A stretch of DNA of 64,000 nucleotides. Origin: Actinopolymorpha singaporensis. Its GTDB lineage: Bacteria > Actinomycetota > Actinomycetes > Propionibacteriales > Actinopolymorphaceae. A program made the position numbers and the translations under genes. The stretch is from NCBI RefSeq assembly GCF_900104745.1, contig NZ_LT629732.1, positions 1,798,001 through 1,862,000 of the forward strand. The letters run 5' to 3'. Under the pieces are notes generated by a model, which ran no database searches, was not told the DNA's origin, and saw only the letters and a list, made by a program, of their open reading frames with translations. Numbering within the stretch: the first letter of the stretch is position 1; each line of letters begins with the position of its first letter. This document shows, piece by piece, positions 1 to 7,337 of the stretch.

Positions 1-702
1 GGCGACGGGATGCGCGAGCTTCCCGACGGCGGACGGTTCAGACTGCGGTTGGACCAGGCGGCCGACGCCAACGAGGACGGCGACAAGATGGGCAACCTTC
101 TGCAGAAGTACTGGAAGGCGCTCGGACTTGACGTCATCCGCAACCCCGTCCCGCCGGCGCAGTGGAGCGTGAAGTGGCAGGCCGGTGAGCTGATGGCCTA
201 CACCGCCTGGATGAACCCCGCGATGCCGGTACACGAGTGCCTGGTCAGCCCGGAGCTGATGGTTCCGGTCGGCAACGGGCTGAGCGCCGCCTTCTGGGCG
301 CCGCTGTACGCGAACTACGCCATGATCCGCAACACGCCGGAGGAGGCGAAGGTCGCGAAGGTCGCTCCGTACGAACGCAACCCGCCCAGCATGAAGCCGC
401 CGGCCGACGACCCGGTGACCCGCCTGTGGGAGATCTACGACAAGGCACGGGTGGAGACCAACGCAATGAAGCGGTACCAACAGGTGTGGGAGATGATCAA
501 GATCCACATCTCCGAGGGCCCGTTCTACATGGGCGTGGTCGGCAACTATCCGTGCGTGGAGCTCGCCCACCAGGAGCTCGGAAACGTCCCTGCGCGGGAG
601 AACCTCAAGCTGAACGGCCTGATCGCGCCGTGGCAGCACCCCACGCCCGCGGCGTACGACCCGGAGGCTTTCTACTGGACGAACCCGGCACAGCACTCCT
701 GA
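1..702 (+). CDS. ABC transporter substrate-binding protein, family 5 (C-terminal part)
   Basis: This is the C-terminal 233 or so residues of an extracytoplasmic solute-binding protein of the peptide/oligosaccharide type (SBP_bac_5), truncated by the left window edge; the reading frame is open from base 1. Family knowledge: these lipoproteins capture peptides, oligosaccharides or sugar derivatives outside the membrane and deliver them to a two-permease importer. The visible part has the usual final lobe: a segment like GNLLQKYWKALGLDV, where a second substrate domain begins, then the typical terminal stretch ending in WYxxP-like motifs (FYWTNPAQHS). No transporter permease follows on this strand; an unrelated gene begins 27 bp downstream, so any partner genes lie upstream of the window. 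Substrate cannot be inferred. Confidence 0.75.
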   Translation, partial: GDGMRELPDGGRFRLRLDQAADANEDGDKMGNLLQKYWKALGLDVIRNPVPPAQWSVKWQAGELMAYTAWMNPAMPVHECLVSPELMVPVGNGLSAAFWAPLYANYAMIRNTPEEAKVAKVAPYERNPPSMKPPADDPVTRLWEIYDKARVETNAMKRYQQVWEMIKIHISEGPFYMGVVGNYPCVELAHQELGNVPARENLKLNGLIAPWQHPTPAAYDPEAFYWTNPAQHS

Positions 703-729
703 GCGACCGCTCGGCGCCCACCGCGCCGC

Positions 730-2232
730 GTGGCAGACTACGACGATGACGCCAGAGCTTCTCCCCGTGGCAGTGCCGTCGCCGGCGACTGTCCCGGCCG
801 GTGCGGCGTGAGCCGCGACATCCGGCCGGCACGCGCGGTCGCTGCGTTCGACTCCGCGTCGGCGATGCTGCGCGCGACCACGCGGGCACTGTGCGGAAAG
901 GACTTCCCTCACCTGGGCCAGGGTGCCGCCCGGGCGCTGCCGGTGCGAATGTCACGTCTGCTGCCGGTCGAGCAACGGCGACGGATGTACGCCTGGAGCG
1001 GGGCGGCGGAGGGTGTTCCGGCGGACCGGCTCGGTGACGTCGACCTGGACGCGATCGCGCGCTGGGTGGTGGGGCAGTACTCCCAGTCCCCGGACCGCCG
1101 GTATCCCGGTGTCGTGGTCGGCTCGTCCAACGGCGCGGCCGTCCACCTCTACGCCGCGACGGGGATGGCCTGGCTGCCGCAGACCGTCCTGGTGCCCGTG
1201 CGCTGGGCCGGCAACGATCCCGACGATCCGCAGGGCGCGATGGAGTTCGGCCGGGAGGTGGCCGGCCCACTGCTGAAACGCAACCCGCACGTCGTCCTGC
1301 ACCACATGCACGACGGCAACCAGGACCGGCTGATGGTCGCCGGCATGACGTACTTCCGGTTGAAGTGGACGAAACTTCCGCCTGCGTACGTGGAGTTTCT
1401 GGCCGGGCACCTGGAGCCGGGTGCTCCGGTGGTCACGTTGGAGGACACCTCCACCTGGCCGACCACGACGGTGGCGGAGCGGCACGTGTTCCAGACCGGT
1501 GCGCAAGGCGGGCTTGACGCGGCGGACTACCTGAACGGCTCGCCTCGGGTGACCGCCTTCCTGCACGAGCAGGGCTCCCCGCGCAGCCGCTTCGCCGCAC
1601 CCGAACCCGACGGCCGGAGTCCTGAGGCGGAGTGGGGATTCGACCCCCTCCTCGGTCAGGACGTGGCCGACTGGGCGGAGCGCCACGGTCGCTCGCACGT
1701 GCGCGTCCGGATCCCTTCCCCGCAGGCGCTTTCCGGCCCGGTAGCCAGGTTGTTCCGGCGCCGGATCAGGGAAGCGGGGGGCAGCGGCGACCGGATGCTG
1801 GTCGAGTCGTTCGTCATGCTCGACCCGGTCCAGGCCGAGCGTACGGCGTCGGTGCCGTACTGGACGTTCTTCGGCGTCGAGCGCGCGCGTCAGGACGTGC
1901 TCCGCCACCTCGCCGCTGCCGCCGCCGCGGGGGACCCGTACGCCGACGTGGAGGTTCTGCTGTTCCCGCACGGCGTCGCCTCGTCCGGGGCGACGCCGCC
2001 ACGGACGTGGGCCGAGCTCTCCCGGCACGTGACCGGCACCGTCCGCCTGCCCGCCTCGACGGTCGCCCGGTGGCCGGCGCACTTCGACGCGCTCGCCGAC
2101 TACGGCCCGATGCTGACGGCGCTGCCCACACCTGCCCGTGGCGTATCCCCGTCCCCACTCACCGTGCGGGCGCTGCTCGACGGCCTGTCCGGTGAAGGGG
2201 TCGACGTGTCCGGCGTGCCCGACGCGGGCTGA
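730..2232 (+). CDS. Conserved protein of unknown function
   Basis: A 500-residue soluble protein that I do not recognise. The clearly protein-like region starts near residue 40; the first 25-40 residues are low quality, so translation may instead begin at the in-frame GTG at 808. No Shine-Dalgarno is seen before either start. A segment at about residues 125-150 reads VVVGSSNGAAVHLY and resembles the nucleophile elbow of alpha/beta hydrolases (G-S-S-N-G), and the 'HHMHDGNQDRLM' stretch is rich in possible metal or acid-base residues, but no complete catalytic set is evident. No signal peptide or membrane segment is seen. It stands alone, 27 bp after the binding-protein gene and about 95 bp before the next gene. 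Function unknown; the hydrolase idea is only a resemblance. Confidence 0.6.
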   Translation: MADYDDDARASPRGSAVAGDCPGRCGVSRDIRPARAVAAFDSASAMLRATTRALCGKDFPHLGQGAARALPVRMSRLLPVEQRRRMYAWSGAAEGVPADRLGDVDLDAIARWVVGQYSQSPDRRYPGVVVGSSNGAAVHLYAATGMAWLPQTVLVPVRWAGNDPDDPQGAMEFGREVAGPLLKRNPHVVLHHMHDGNQDRLMVAGMTYFRLKWTKLPPAYVEFLAGHLEPGAPVVTLEDTSTWPTTTVAERHVFQTGAQGGLDAADYLNGSPRVTAFLHEQGSPRSRFAAPEPDGRSPEAEWGFDPLLGQDVADWAERHGRSHVRVRIPSPQALSGPVARLFRRRIREAGGSGDRMLVESFVMLDPVQAERTASVPYWTFFGVERARQDVLRHLAAAAAAGDPYADVEVLLFPHGVASSGATPPRTWAELSRHVTGTVRLPASTVARWPAHFDALADYGPMLTALPTPARGVSPSPLTVRALLDGLSGEGVDVSGVPDAG

Positions 2233-2326
2233 CTGGCCAGTTTCGGCCACTGCGGGCGTGTGATCGCGCCGACGCGGGGTACGCCCTCCGCAGGAGCCAA
2301 CTGGAGTACGGAGATTGGAGTTTCCG

Positions 2327-2659
2327 ATGCCACAGCAGGCTTGGAGTTCCAAACGCGAACGGCAGTACGAGCACGTCAAGGACTCCGCGAAGGACCGCGG
2401 CGCGGGTGAGGGCCGGGCCAAGGAGATCGCCGCACGCACGGTGAACAAGAACCGCGCCCAGTCCGGTGAGTCCGACCAGGCCAGCCCCGAATCCGTCAAG
2501 GACAAGTCGCCGCAGCAGCGTGGCGGCCAGCGTTCCGGCAACCGGACCGGCCCCAAGGGGCAGACCAAGCAGGAGCTGTACGGCGAGGCGCGGCGGCGCA
2601 ACATCAAGGGCCGCTCCAGCATGACCAAGTCGGAGCTGGAGCGTGCGCTCAGCAAGTGA
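2327..2659 (+). CDS. Small basic protein with C-terminal Rho_N/SAP-like motif
   Basis: A 110-residue, very hydrophilic, Lys/Arg/Gln-rich protein. I chose the ATG at 2327 over a TTG at 2315 because GGAG sits 7 nt before it. Residues 1-75 are low-complexity and probably disordered (many K, R, E, Q, S). The last 30 residues form a TKQELYGEARRRNIKG...SKSELERAL-type helix-extended loop-helix, as in Rho N-terminal or SAP-like nucleic-acid-binding modules. The same module ends the hemerythrin protein about 1.2 kb downstream, and the CBS-domain gene lies between them, suggesting a shared stress or nucleoid context. Related small proteins are often annotated as plasmid-stabilisation-like, without experimental support that I know of. 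Confidence 0.7.
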   Translation: MPQQAWSSKRERQYEHVKDSAKDRGAGEGRAKEIAARTVNKNRAQSGESDQASPESVKDKSPQQRGGQRSGNRTGPKGQTKQELYGEARRRNIKGRSSMTKSELERALSK

Positions 2660-2799
2660 CCACCGCAGCGGTTGGGTCACGAAGGGCCGGGTAGGACGCC
2701 CGCACGATCCGAGTACGGACCCTGCGCACGACCCCGTGCACGCTCCGTGCCCGATCGGACACGTCGGATGCTCTCGAACAGACGACAGGAGGCACATCC

Positions 2800-3225
2800 A
2801 TGACGACTGCCCGCGACATCATGACTCCGGGAGTGGACTGCGCACACGTCGACGACACGATCGCCGACGCCGCGCGGAAGATGGCCGAGCTCGACACCGG
2901 CGCGCTGCCCATCTGTGGAGCGGACGACCGGTTGAAGGGCATGCTCACCGACCGCGACATCGTGGTGAAGGTGCTCGCCGCGGGCCTCGACCCGAAGGAG
3001 ACCAGGGTCGAGCAGTTCCAGCAGGGCGACAAGCAGACCGTGACGATCGGCGCCGACGACGACGTGGACGAGCTCCTGGCCACCATGACCGAGCACCAGG
3101 TTCGTCGTCTGCCCGTGATCGACGGGCACCGGTTGGTCGGGATCGTCTCCCAGGCCGACGTCGCGCGTTCGCTGCCGAAGCCCGAGGTGGGCGACCTGGT
3201 CGCGGCCCTGTCCGTGGACTACTGA
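2800..3225 (+). CDS. CBS-domain pair protein
   Basis: A 141-residue protein made of one tandem pair of CBS domains (about residues 8-65 and 75-130), a Bateman module that in other proteins binds adenine nucleotides. Visible hallmarks are the opening ARDIMTPGV, the GMLTDRDIV segment closing the first repeat, and RRLPVIDGHRLVGIVSQADVA closing the second. A strong AGGAGG Shine-Dalgarno lies about 8 nt upstream. There is no catalytic or DNA-binding domain, so this is a stand-alone CBS protein, a class often linked to hypoxia, stationary phase or general stress in actinobacteria. It sits between the two genes that carry Rho_N-like tails. A perfect 8-bp-stem hairpin follows the gene. Confidence 0.9.
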   Translation: MTTARDIMTPGVDCAHVDDTIADAARKMAELDTGALPICGADDRLKGMLTDRDIVVKVLAAGLDPKETRVEQFQQGDKQTVTIGADDDVDELLATMTEHQVRRLPVIDGHRLVGIVSQADVARSLPKPEVGDLVAALSVDY

Positions 3226-3246
3226 GCCCGGCGGCTCCCCTTACGG

Positions 3247-3274
3247 CTGCGGCGGCTTCCCGGACTCGCCGCAG
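3247..3274 (+). terminator. Hairpin after CBS gene
   Basis: CTGCGGCG (3247-3254) and CGCCGCAG (3267-3274) form a perfect 8-bp stem with a 12-nt loop, 22 bp after the stop codon of the CBS gene. No T-tract follows, which is common for high-GC actinobacterial terminators. The function is inferred from position only. Confidence 0.45.
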
Positions 3275-3372
3275 CGTCGCGACAAGCGACTGACCAGGAA
3301 CCATGGTGGAATGACGGCGCGGACCAACTCACCGCACCAAGTGACCAGAAATATCGGGGAGAGGAAATACAC

Positions 3373-3918
3373 ATGGCGGATGTCGTCGACCTGATCATGG
3401 CAGACCATCGCGAGGTCGAGCGGTTGTTCGACGTCCTGCAGAACGAGCCTGACAAGCGAGCATTGACATTGCCCGAGCTGTCGGCCCTGTTCGTGGCGCA
3501 CTCCCGGGCTGAGGAAGCCGAGGTGTACCCCGTGGCTCGCAGCGAGGCTGCTGAGGCCGACGAGGTTGCGCACAGCCAGGAAGAACACGCCCAGGCAGAG
3601 GAACTCCTCGCCCAGCTGAAGGCCACCGACCCCAACGACCCGAGCTTCGAGACCAAGCTGAACGAGTTCGTCGAGGCGGTGCAGCACCACGTGGACGAGG
3701 AGGAGAGCCAGGTTCTTCCCGGCCTCCGCGACCGGCTCGACGAGGCGCGCCGGGAGGAGCTCGGCAAGGCGTTCGCGGCAAGCCGGGAGAAGCACATCGG
3801 CGAGCAGCCCGGTCAGGAGACCAAGCAGGAACTCCTCGTCCAGGCCCGCAACGCGGGCATCGAGGGCGCCGGGGGCATGTCCAAGGAGGAGCTGACCCAG
3901 GCTTTGAAGTCGCAGTAG
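3373..3918 (+). CDS. Hemerythrin HHE protein with Rho_N-like tail
   Basis: A 181-residue protein. Residues 1-135 form a hemerythrin-like four-helix bundle with the expected metal ligands: H12 in the MADHREVE segment, the FVAHSRAEEAEVYP helix, the HSQEEH segment and QHHVDEEESQVLP. In this family a di-iron centre binds oxygen or senses redox state. Residues 148-181 (ETKQELLVQARN...MSKEELTQALKSQ) form a short Rho_N/SAP-like module closely similar to the tail of the small protein encoded at 2327-2659. The start is supported by a GAGAGG Shine-Dalgarno. A strong hairpin follows the gene. The combination suggests that the module targets the hemerythrin to nucleic acid or to a partner, which is inference. 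Confidence 0.88.
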   Translation: MADVVDLIMADHREVERLFDVLQNEPDKRALTLPELSALFVAHSRAEEAEVYPVARSEAAEADEVAHSQEEHAQAEELLAQLKATDPNDPSFETKLNEFVEAVQHHVDEEESQVLPGLRDRLDEARREELGKAFAASREKHIGEQPGQETKQELLVQARNAGIEGAGGMSKEELTQALKSQ

Positions 3919-3946
3919 TCCGATCGGTTTCAGCGTTGCCTGTCGG

Positions 3947-3962
3947 CCGGTCGTACGACCGG
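3947..3962. repeat. 16-bp perfect palindrome
   Basis: CCGGTCGTACGACCGG reads identically on both strands, 29 bp after the hemerythrin stop and 21 bp before a terminator-like hairpin. It could be a short cruciform, part of the transcript end, or a protein-binding site. Nothing more can be said from sequence. Confidence 0.4.
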
Positions 3963-3982
3963 TTACGCGGCCGGTGACACGG

Positions 3983-4009
3983 ACGCGGGTGCCGGATTGG
4001 CGCCCGCGT
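3983..4009 (+). terminator. Terminator-like hairpin after hemerythrin gene
   Basis: ACGCGGGTGCC (3983-3993) pairs with GGCGCCCGCGT (3999-4009) over 11 positions, with one G-U pair and a 5-nt loop. It lies 65 bp past the stop and before the leader of the F420 oxidoreductase gene, so it probably separates the two transcription units. Confidence 0.55.
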
Positions 4010-4107
4010 TCGTGTCTGCGTACCTTTTCACGATCTTTCCTGGGCCGGTTTCTCGATCGTTTTATGCATCTTCGAACTTTCGTAACAATCGACGAAGGAG
4101 ACACCAG

Positions 4108-5064
4108 ATGCGTCTGGGCTATTTCCTGTCCTGTGAGGAGTTCACCCCGGCCGAGTTGGTGGCTCAGGCCAAACTGGCCGAGCGGGCCGGCTTCGAGGCG
4201 TTGTGGATCTCCGACCACTACCACCCGTGGAACGACGAGCAGGGGCAGAGCGCGTTCGTCTGGTCGATGATCGGCGCGATCTCCCAGGTGTGCAGTCTGC
4301 CGATCACCACCGCCGTCACCTGCCCGACGATCCGTATCCACCCCGCGATCGTCGCCCAGGCGGCGGCGACCAGCCAGGTGCTGCTGGACGGCAGGTTCGC
4401 GCTCGGTGTGGGCAGCGGCGAGGCGCTGAACGAGCACATCCTCGGTGACCCGTGGCCGGCCACCAGCACTCGCCTCGACATGCTCGAGGAGGCGATCGAG
4501 GTGATGCGGAAGCTGTTCACCGGCAAGGTGGTCAACCACGACGGCCCGCACTACACCGTGGAGCACGCCCGCCTCTACACCTGCCCGGACCAGCCGCCGC
4601 CGATCTACGTGTCCGCGTTCGGTCCGGAGGCCGCTCGGCGGGCCGGGCAGGTCGGCGACGGCCTGTGCACCACGATGCCGGACGCGTCGTTGCTGGAGGA
4701 GTTCCGTTCCAACGGCGGCGAGGGCAAGCCGACGCAGGTGGGCTTCAAGGTCTGCTACGGCACCGACGCGGGCAAGGCGCGCGCCACCGCGCACCGCCTG
4801 TGGGCCAACGAGCAGCTCCCGGGCGAGCTCGCGCAGGTGCTGCCGTACCCAGAGCACTTCATGCAGGCGTCGAGTCTGGTCACCGAGGACATGGTCGGCG
4901 AGGCGCTGGTGTGCGGCGACGACCTCGACGAGCACATCTCGGCGGTCAAGGAGTACGCCGACGCCGGCTTCGACGAGGTGTACGTCAACCAGATCGGCCC
5001 GGACCAGGAAGCGTTCTTCGGCTTCTACGCCGAGAAGGTCCTGCCGCGGGTGCGTGGCCGCTGA
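4108..5064 (+). CDS. F420-dependent LLM-class oxidoreductase, glucose-6-phosphate dehydrogenase subfamily
   Basis: A 318-residue luciferase-like monooxygenase-fold enzyme expected to use coenzyme F420. The start at 4108 is fixed by GAAGGAG 7 nt upstream; a longer frame upstream has no coding character. The protein opens with MRLGYFLSCEEF and contains the subfamily motif ALWISDHYHPW, then VGSGEALNEH and the conserved IYVSAFGPEAARRAG stretch. Members of this branch oxidise sugar phosphates or related alcohols, or reduce F420 from an unknown donor. The real substrate is not deducible. It appears to be a single-gene unit, following a terminator-like hairpin and convergent with the DUF2237 gene 5 bp downstream. 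Confidence 0.88.
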   Translation: MRLGYFLSCEEFTPAELVAQAKLAERAGFEALWISDHYHPWNDEQGQSAFVWSMIGAISQVCSLPITTAVTCPTIRIHPAIVAQAAATSQVLLDGRFALGVGSGEALNEHILGDPWPATSTRLDMLEEAIEVMRKLFTGKVVNHDGPHYTVEHARLYTCPDQPPPIYVSAFGPEAARRAGQVGDGLCTTMPDASLLEEFRSNGGEGKPTQVGFKVCYGTDAGKARATAHRLWANEQLPGELAQVLPYPEHFMQASSLVTEDMVGEALVCGDDLDEHISAVKEYADAGFDEVYVNQIGPDQEAFFGFYAEKVLPRVRGR

Positions 5065-5069
5065 TCCGC

Positions 5070-5462
5070 TCAGGTGAGCGATCGGATGTCGGGGGGTACG
5101 TCGACGGCGTACTTGCGGAGCGTCTCCAGCGGAATGAGCTGCGTTGCCTGGGCGTTCGTCGCCTCCAGCACGACCGGCGGGGCCACGCCCGCCTCCAGCG
5201 CCTGCAGCCAGCGCGCGGCCACCACGCACCAGCGGTCGCCGGGACGAAGGCCGGGAAAGTGGAACTCCGGCCTCGGCGTGGACAGGTCGTTGCCGAGTTC
5301 GCGTTGCTGGGCGAGGAATTCCTGCGTCACCACCGCGCACACCGTGTGGCTTCCGAGATCGTCCGGACCTGTGCTGCACGTGCCGTCCCGGTAGAAGCCG
5401 GTCACCGGGTCGGTCCCGCAGGGGGCGAGTTCGCCGCCGAGCACGTTCCGATCGTCGTTCAT
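5070..5462 (-). CDS. DUF2237 family protein
   Basis: A 130-residue protein of the DUF2237 family, recognised from the NVLGGELAPCGTDPVTGF opening, the GSHTVCAVVT segment, the GNDLSTPRPEFHFPGL block and the GVAPPVVLEATN ending. Family members occur widely in bacteria and have conserved cysteines and aromatic residues, but their biochemical role is unknown. I place the start at ATG 5462 from the usual family start; an in-frame GTG at 5483 would add seven residues. The gene converges on the F420 oxidoreductase gene with a 5-bp gap. It lies 75 bp downstream of the GNAT gene on the same strand and may be cotranscribed with it. Confidence 0.85.
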   Translation of the reverse strand: MNDDRNVLGGELAPCGTDPVTGFYRDGTCSTGPDDLGSHTVCAVVTQEFLAQQRELGNDLSTPRPEFHFPGLRPGDRWCVVAARWLQALEAGVAPPVVLEATNAQATQLIPLETLRKYAVDVPPDIRSLT

Positions 5463-5537
5463 CCCGCAAGCCTGCCATGTCACCGCCGAAGACGCCGCAA
5501 CGACTGTCCGTGCGTGGCCTCGTCGTGGCTCTTTCCG

Positions 5538-6131
5538 TTACGGGGCGGGCTTCTGGGGAAGCGGGCGAGCGAAGAAGAGCGCGATCTCCCGTGGCCCGCT
5601 GGGCGGGTCGCCGTAGAGTTCCAGGTCGAGGCCGCAGGGTTCGAAACCCAACGCGCGGTAGGCGCGGATTCCCGGCACGTTCAGGTGCGAGGTCTCCAGC
5701 CACAGGCAGTGCCCCTGCTCACGGATCATCGGATCCTCGTCGATGTTCTCCAGCAGCGCACGTGCGACACCCCGGCCGCGGTGGGCGGAGTCGACGTAGA
5801 GGTGGTAAAGCTCGACCCGGTGGTTCCACCGGGAGAAGCGGACGGCGGCGAAACCCACCACGGTAGTTGGGCGGGTGCTCTCGGGGTGGTCACCGGTGTC
5901 AGCGGCTTCGGCGACCCAGGCCGCGTCCCACCGGCCGTGCTCGGTCTGCTGGTCGAGGTCGAGCGGGAAGACCTTCGTGAGCGGTTCGGCGCTCACCTCG
6001 GCGAGCTCGAAGCCGTCGTCTGTACGTGAGACCCGCACGGCCTCGTCGGTGACGAACGAACGGTCGATCGCGGCAACCGCATCCGTGTCGGTGGCCTTGT
6101 CGAACGGCCGGACTGTCACCGCAGGGTTCAT
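5538..6131 (-). CDS. GNAT family N-acetyltransferase
   Basis: A 197-residue GNAT-fold acyltransferase that transfers an acetyl group from acetyl-CoA to an unknown amine. The acetyl-CoA motif A is clear: LYHLYVDSAHRGRGVARALL (about residues 108-127) contains the R/Q-x-x-G-x-G/A turn, and NVPGIRAYRALGFEPCG carries the motif B helix and the usual YRALGF ending. I chose ATG 6131 because the reading frame upstream lacks coding character, although no strong Shine-Dalgarno is visible. The gene is divergent from the S51 peptidase gene, with about 250 bp between starts. Confidence 0.87.
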   Translation of the reverse strand: MNPAVTVRPFDKATDTDAVAAIDRSFVTDEAVRVSRTDDGFELAEVSAEPLTKVFPLDLDQQTEHGRWDAAWVAEAADTGDHPESTRPTTVVGFAAVRFSRWNHRVELYHLYVDSAHRGRGVARALLENIDEDPMIREQGHCLWLETSHLNVPGIRAYRALGFEPCGLDLELYGDPPSGPREIALFFARPLPQKPAP

Positions 6132-6382
6132 CGTCGTCCATCCGTCGTCGCCGAGACGCCGAAGCGATCGGCGTGCTGAGTATCGTGCCAGCGTGCGGCC
6201 CGAGGCGGCCCGGGTGGGCGCTACTGCCGTGGTGCCGTACGGTGCTGCCTCCGCTCGATCTGAACGGGGCTGAGCGATCGGCCGGTTGGTGGTAGCTTTC
6301 CCCCGTTCAGCAAGGCCAGGTTGCGCATTGGTCCCGGTTCCGTACGTCGGACCGCCCCGTCGCACTCGAATCGGGAGGCATC

Positions 6383-7054
6383 TTGAAGCTCCTTCTCACC
6401 TCCGGTGGTGTCACCAACCCAAGCATCCGCGATGCGCTCGTCGACCTGCTGGGCAAACCGATCTCCGATTCGAGCGCCCTGTGCATCCCCACCGCGCAGT
6501 ACGGCCATCCCTGGGTCGGCCCCGGCGTCAAGGCCTGGGAGTTCATCAGTGGAAACTCCCAGAATCCCATGGTCGACCTGGGCTGGAAGTCCGTCGGCGT
6601 GCTGGAGCTCACCGCGCTGCCCAGCATCGACGAAGAACGCTGGGTACCCCTGGTCCGGGAGACGGACGTCCTGCTGGTGGCCGGCGGCGATGTCCTCTAC
6701 CTGTGCTACTGGATGCGGCAGTCCGGACTGGTGGACCTCCTTCCGTCGCTGAGCGAGACGGTCTGGGTGGGACTCAGTGCTGGGAGCATGGTGATGACCC
6801 CCGAGGTCGGAGAGGACTTCATCCAGTGGAGGCCACCGACCGGGGACGACAGCACCCTGGGCATCGTCGACTTCTCGATCTGCCCCCACCTGGCTCCGGA
6901 CGGCATGCCGGGCAACTCCATGGCCGAGGCGGAACGATGGGCGGCCGGGATCTCCGGTCCGGCGTACGTGATGGACGACCAGACGGCCATCAAGGTGGTC
7001 GACGGCACCGTCGAGGTCGTGTCAGAAGGGCAGTGGAAGCACCTTCCTTCCTAG
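6383..7054 (+). CDS. Peptidase family S51 (dipeptidase E-like)
   Basis: A 223-residue serine peptidase-type protein related to PepE, which in Enterobacteria cleaves Asp-X dipeptides. The nucleophile elbow is GLSAGS with Ser132, the preceding LLVAGGD loop matches the family GGx motif, and CPHL (His169) is a candidate catalytic histidine. There is no signal peptide, so it is cytoplasmic. Translation starts at TTG 6383, with GGGAGG 6 nt upstream as a strong Shine-Dalgarno. The gene stands alone; 125 bp downstream begins the insertion sequence. Other S51 members act on cyanophycin or N-acyl amino acids, so the substrate is open. Confidence 0.85.
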   Translation: MKLLLTSGGVTNPSIRDALVDLLGKPISDSSALCIPTAQYGHPWVGPGVKAWEFISGNSQNPMVDLGWKSVGVLELTALPSIDEERWVPLVRETDVLLVAGGDVLYLCYWMRQSGLVDLLPSLSETVWVGLSAGSMVMTPEVGEDFIQWRPPTGDDSTLGIVDFSICPHLAPDGMPGNSMAEAERWAAGISGPAYVMDDQTAIKVVDGTVEVVSEGQWKHLPS

Positions 7055-7156
7055 CTCAGCACTTGCGTGGGTCTGTCGGGGCTGGCGCAAGGTGAAGTTG
7101 CTACCCGGGATTCTTCGTTGTGGGTAAGGGGTTTCCGGCGCGCGCGGGTCGATCTT

Positions 7157-7178
7157 GTTCGGTAGAATCGAACGCGTG
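7157..7178 (+). promoter_or_regulatory. Displaced leaderless promoter of the DUF222-HNH gene
   Basis: TAGAAT (7163-7168) is a good -10 hexamer, followed by 7 nt and then GTG at 7176-7178, the leaderless arrangement seen elsewhere in this window. GTTCG (7157-7161) and CGAAC (7169-7173) form an inverted repeat around the -10 box, a plausible repressor site. The GTG and following A belong to the target sequence now duplicated on both sides of the insertion sequence, so this promoter originally drove the HNH gene at 8619. It now reads a 31-codon junction peptide (7176-7271) into the insertion sequence. Confidence 0.55.
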
Positions 7179-7179
7179 A
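7172..7179. repeat. Target-site duplication, left copy
   Basis: ACGCGTGA directly flanks the left inverted repeat and is repeated exactly at 8615-8622 beyond the right inverted repeat. Eight base pairs is the usual duplication length for the ISL3 family. Confidence 0.92.
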
Positions 7180-7202
7180 CCCTCTCCTCGGCTTGGTGTG
7201 GG
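7180..7202 (+). repeat. Left terminal inverted repeat of the insertion sequence
   Basis: Twenty-three bases beginning CCCTCTCCTCGG match the reverse complement of 8592-8614 at 20 positions. The end abuts the 8-bp target duplication. Confidence 0.92.
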
Positions 7203-7337
7203 TTGCTGGCCGGGCCGGGAGGGGCGGTTGGTGTGGATGGCTTGGGGTGTGGGGTGCGGGGCGGGGCATGAAAGGACGCGCACGTGGTTGCCCTTAGGTT
7301 CTGGGTGTCGAATCCTTAACCGTCTGGAGCAACGCAC

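Noticed and set aside
3241-5703. An 820-codon open frame on the minus strand, and similar long antisense frames at 15015-16787, 21024-23708, 36867-39140, 38761-40596 and 59873-62215
   Set aside because: They mirror well-supported genes and arise from the high-GC third-position bias; their translations are Arg/Gly/Pro-rich with no domain.
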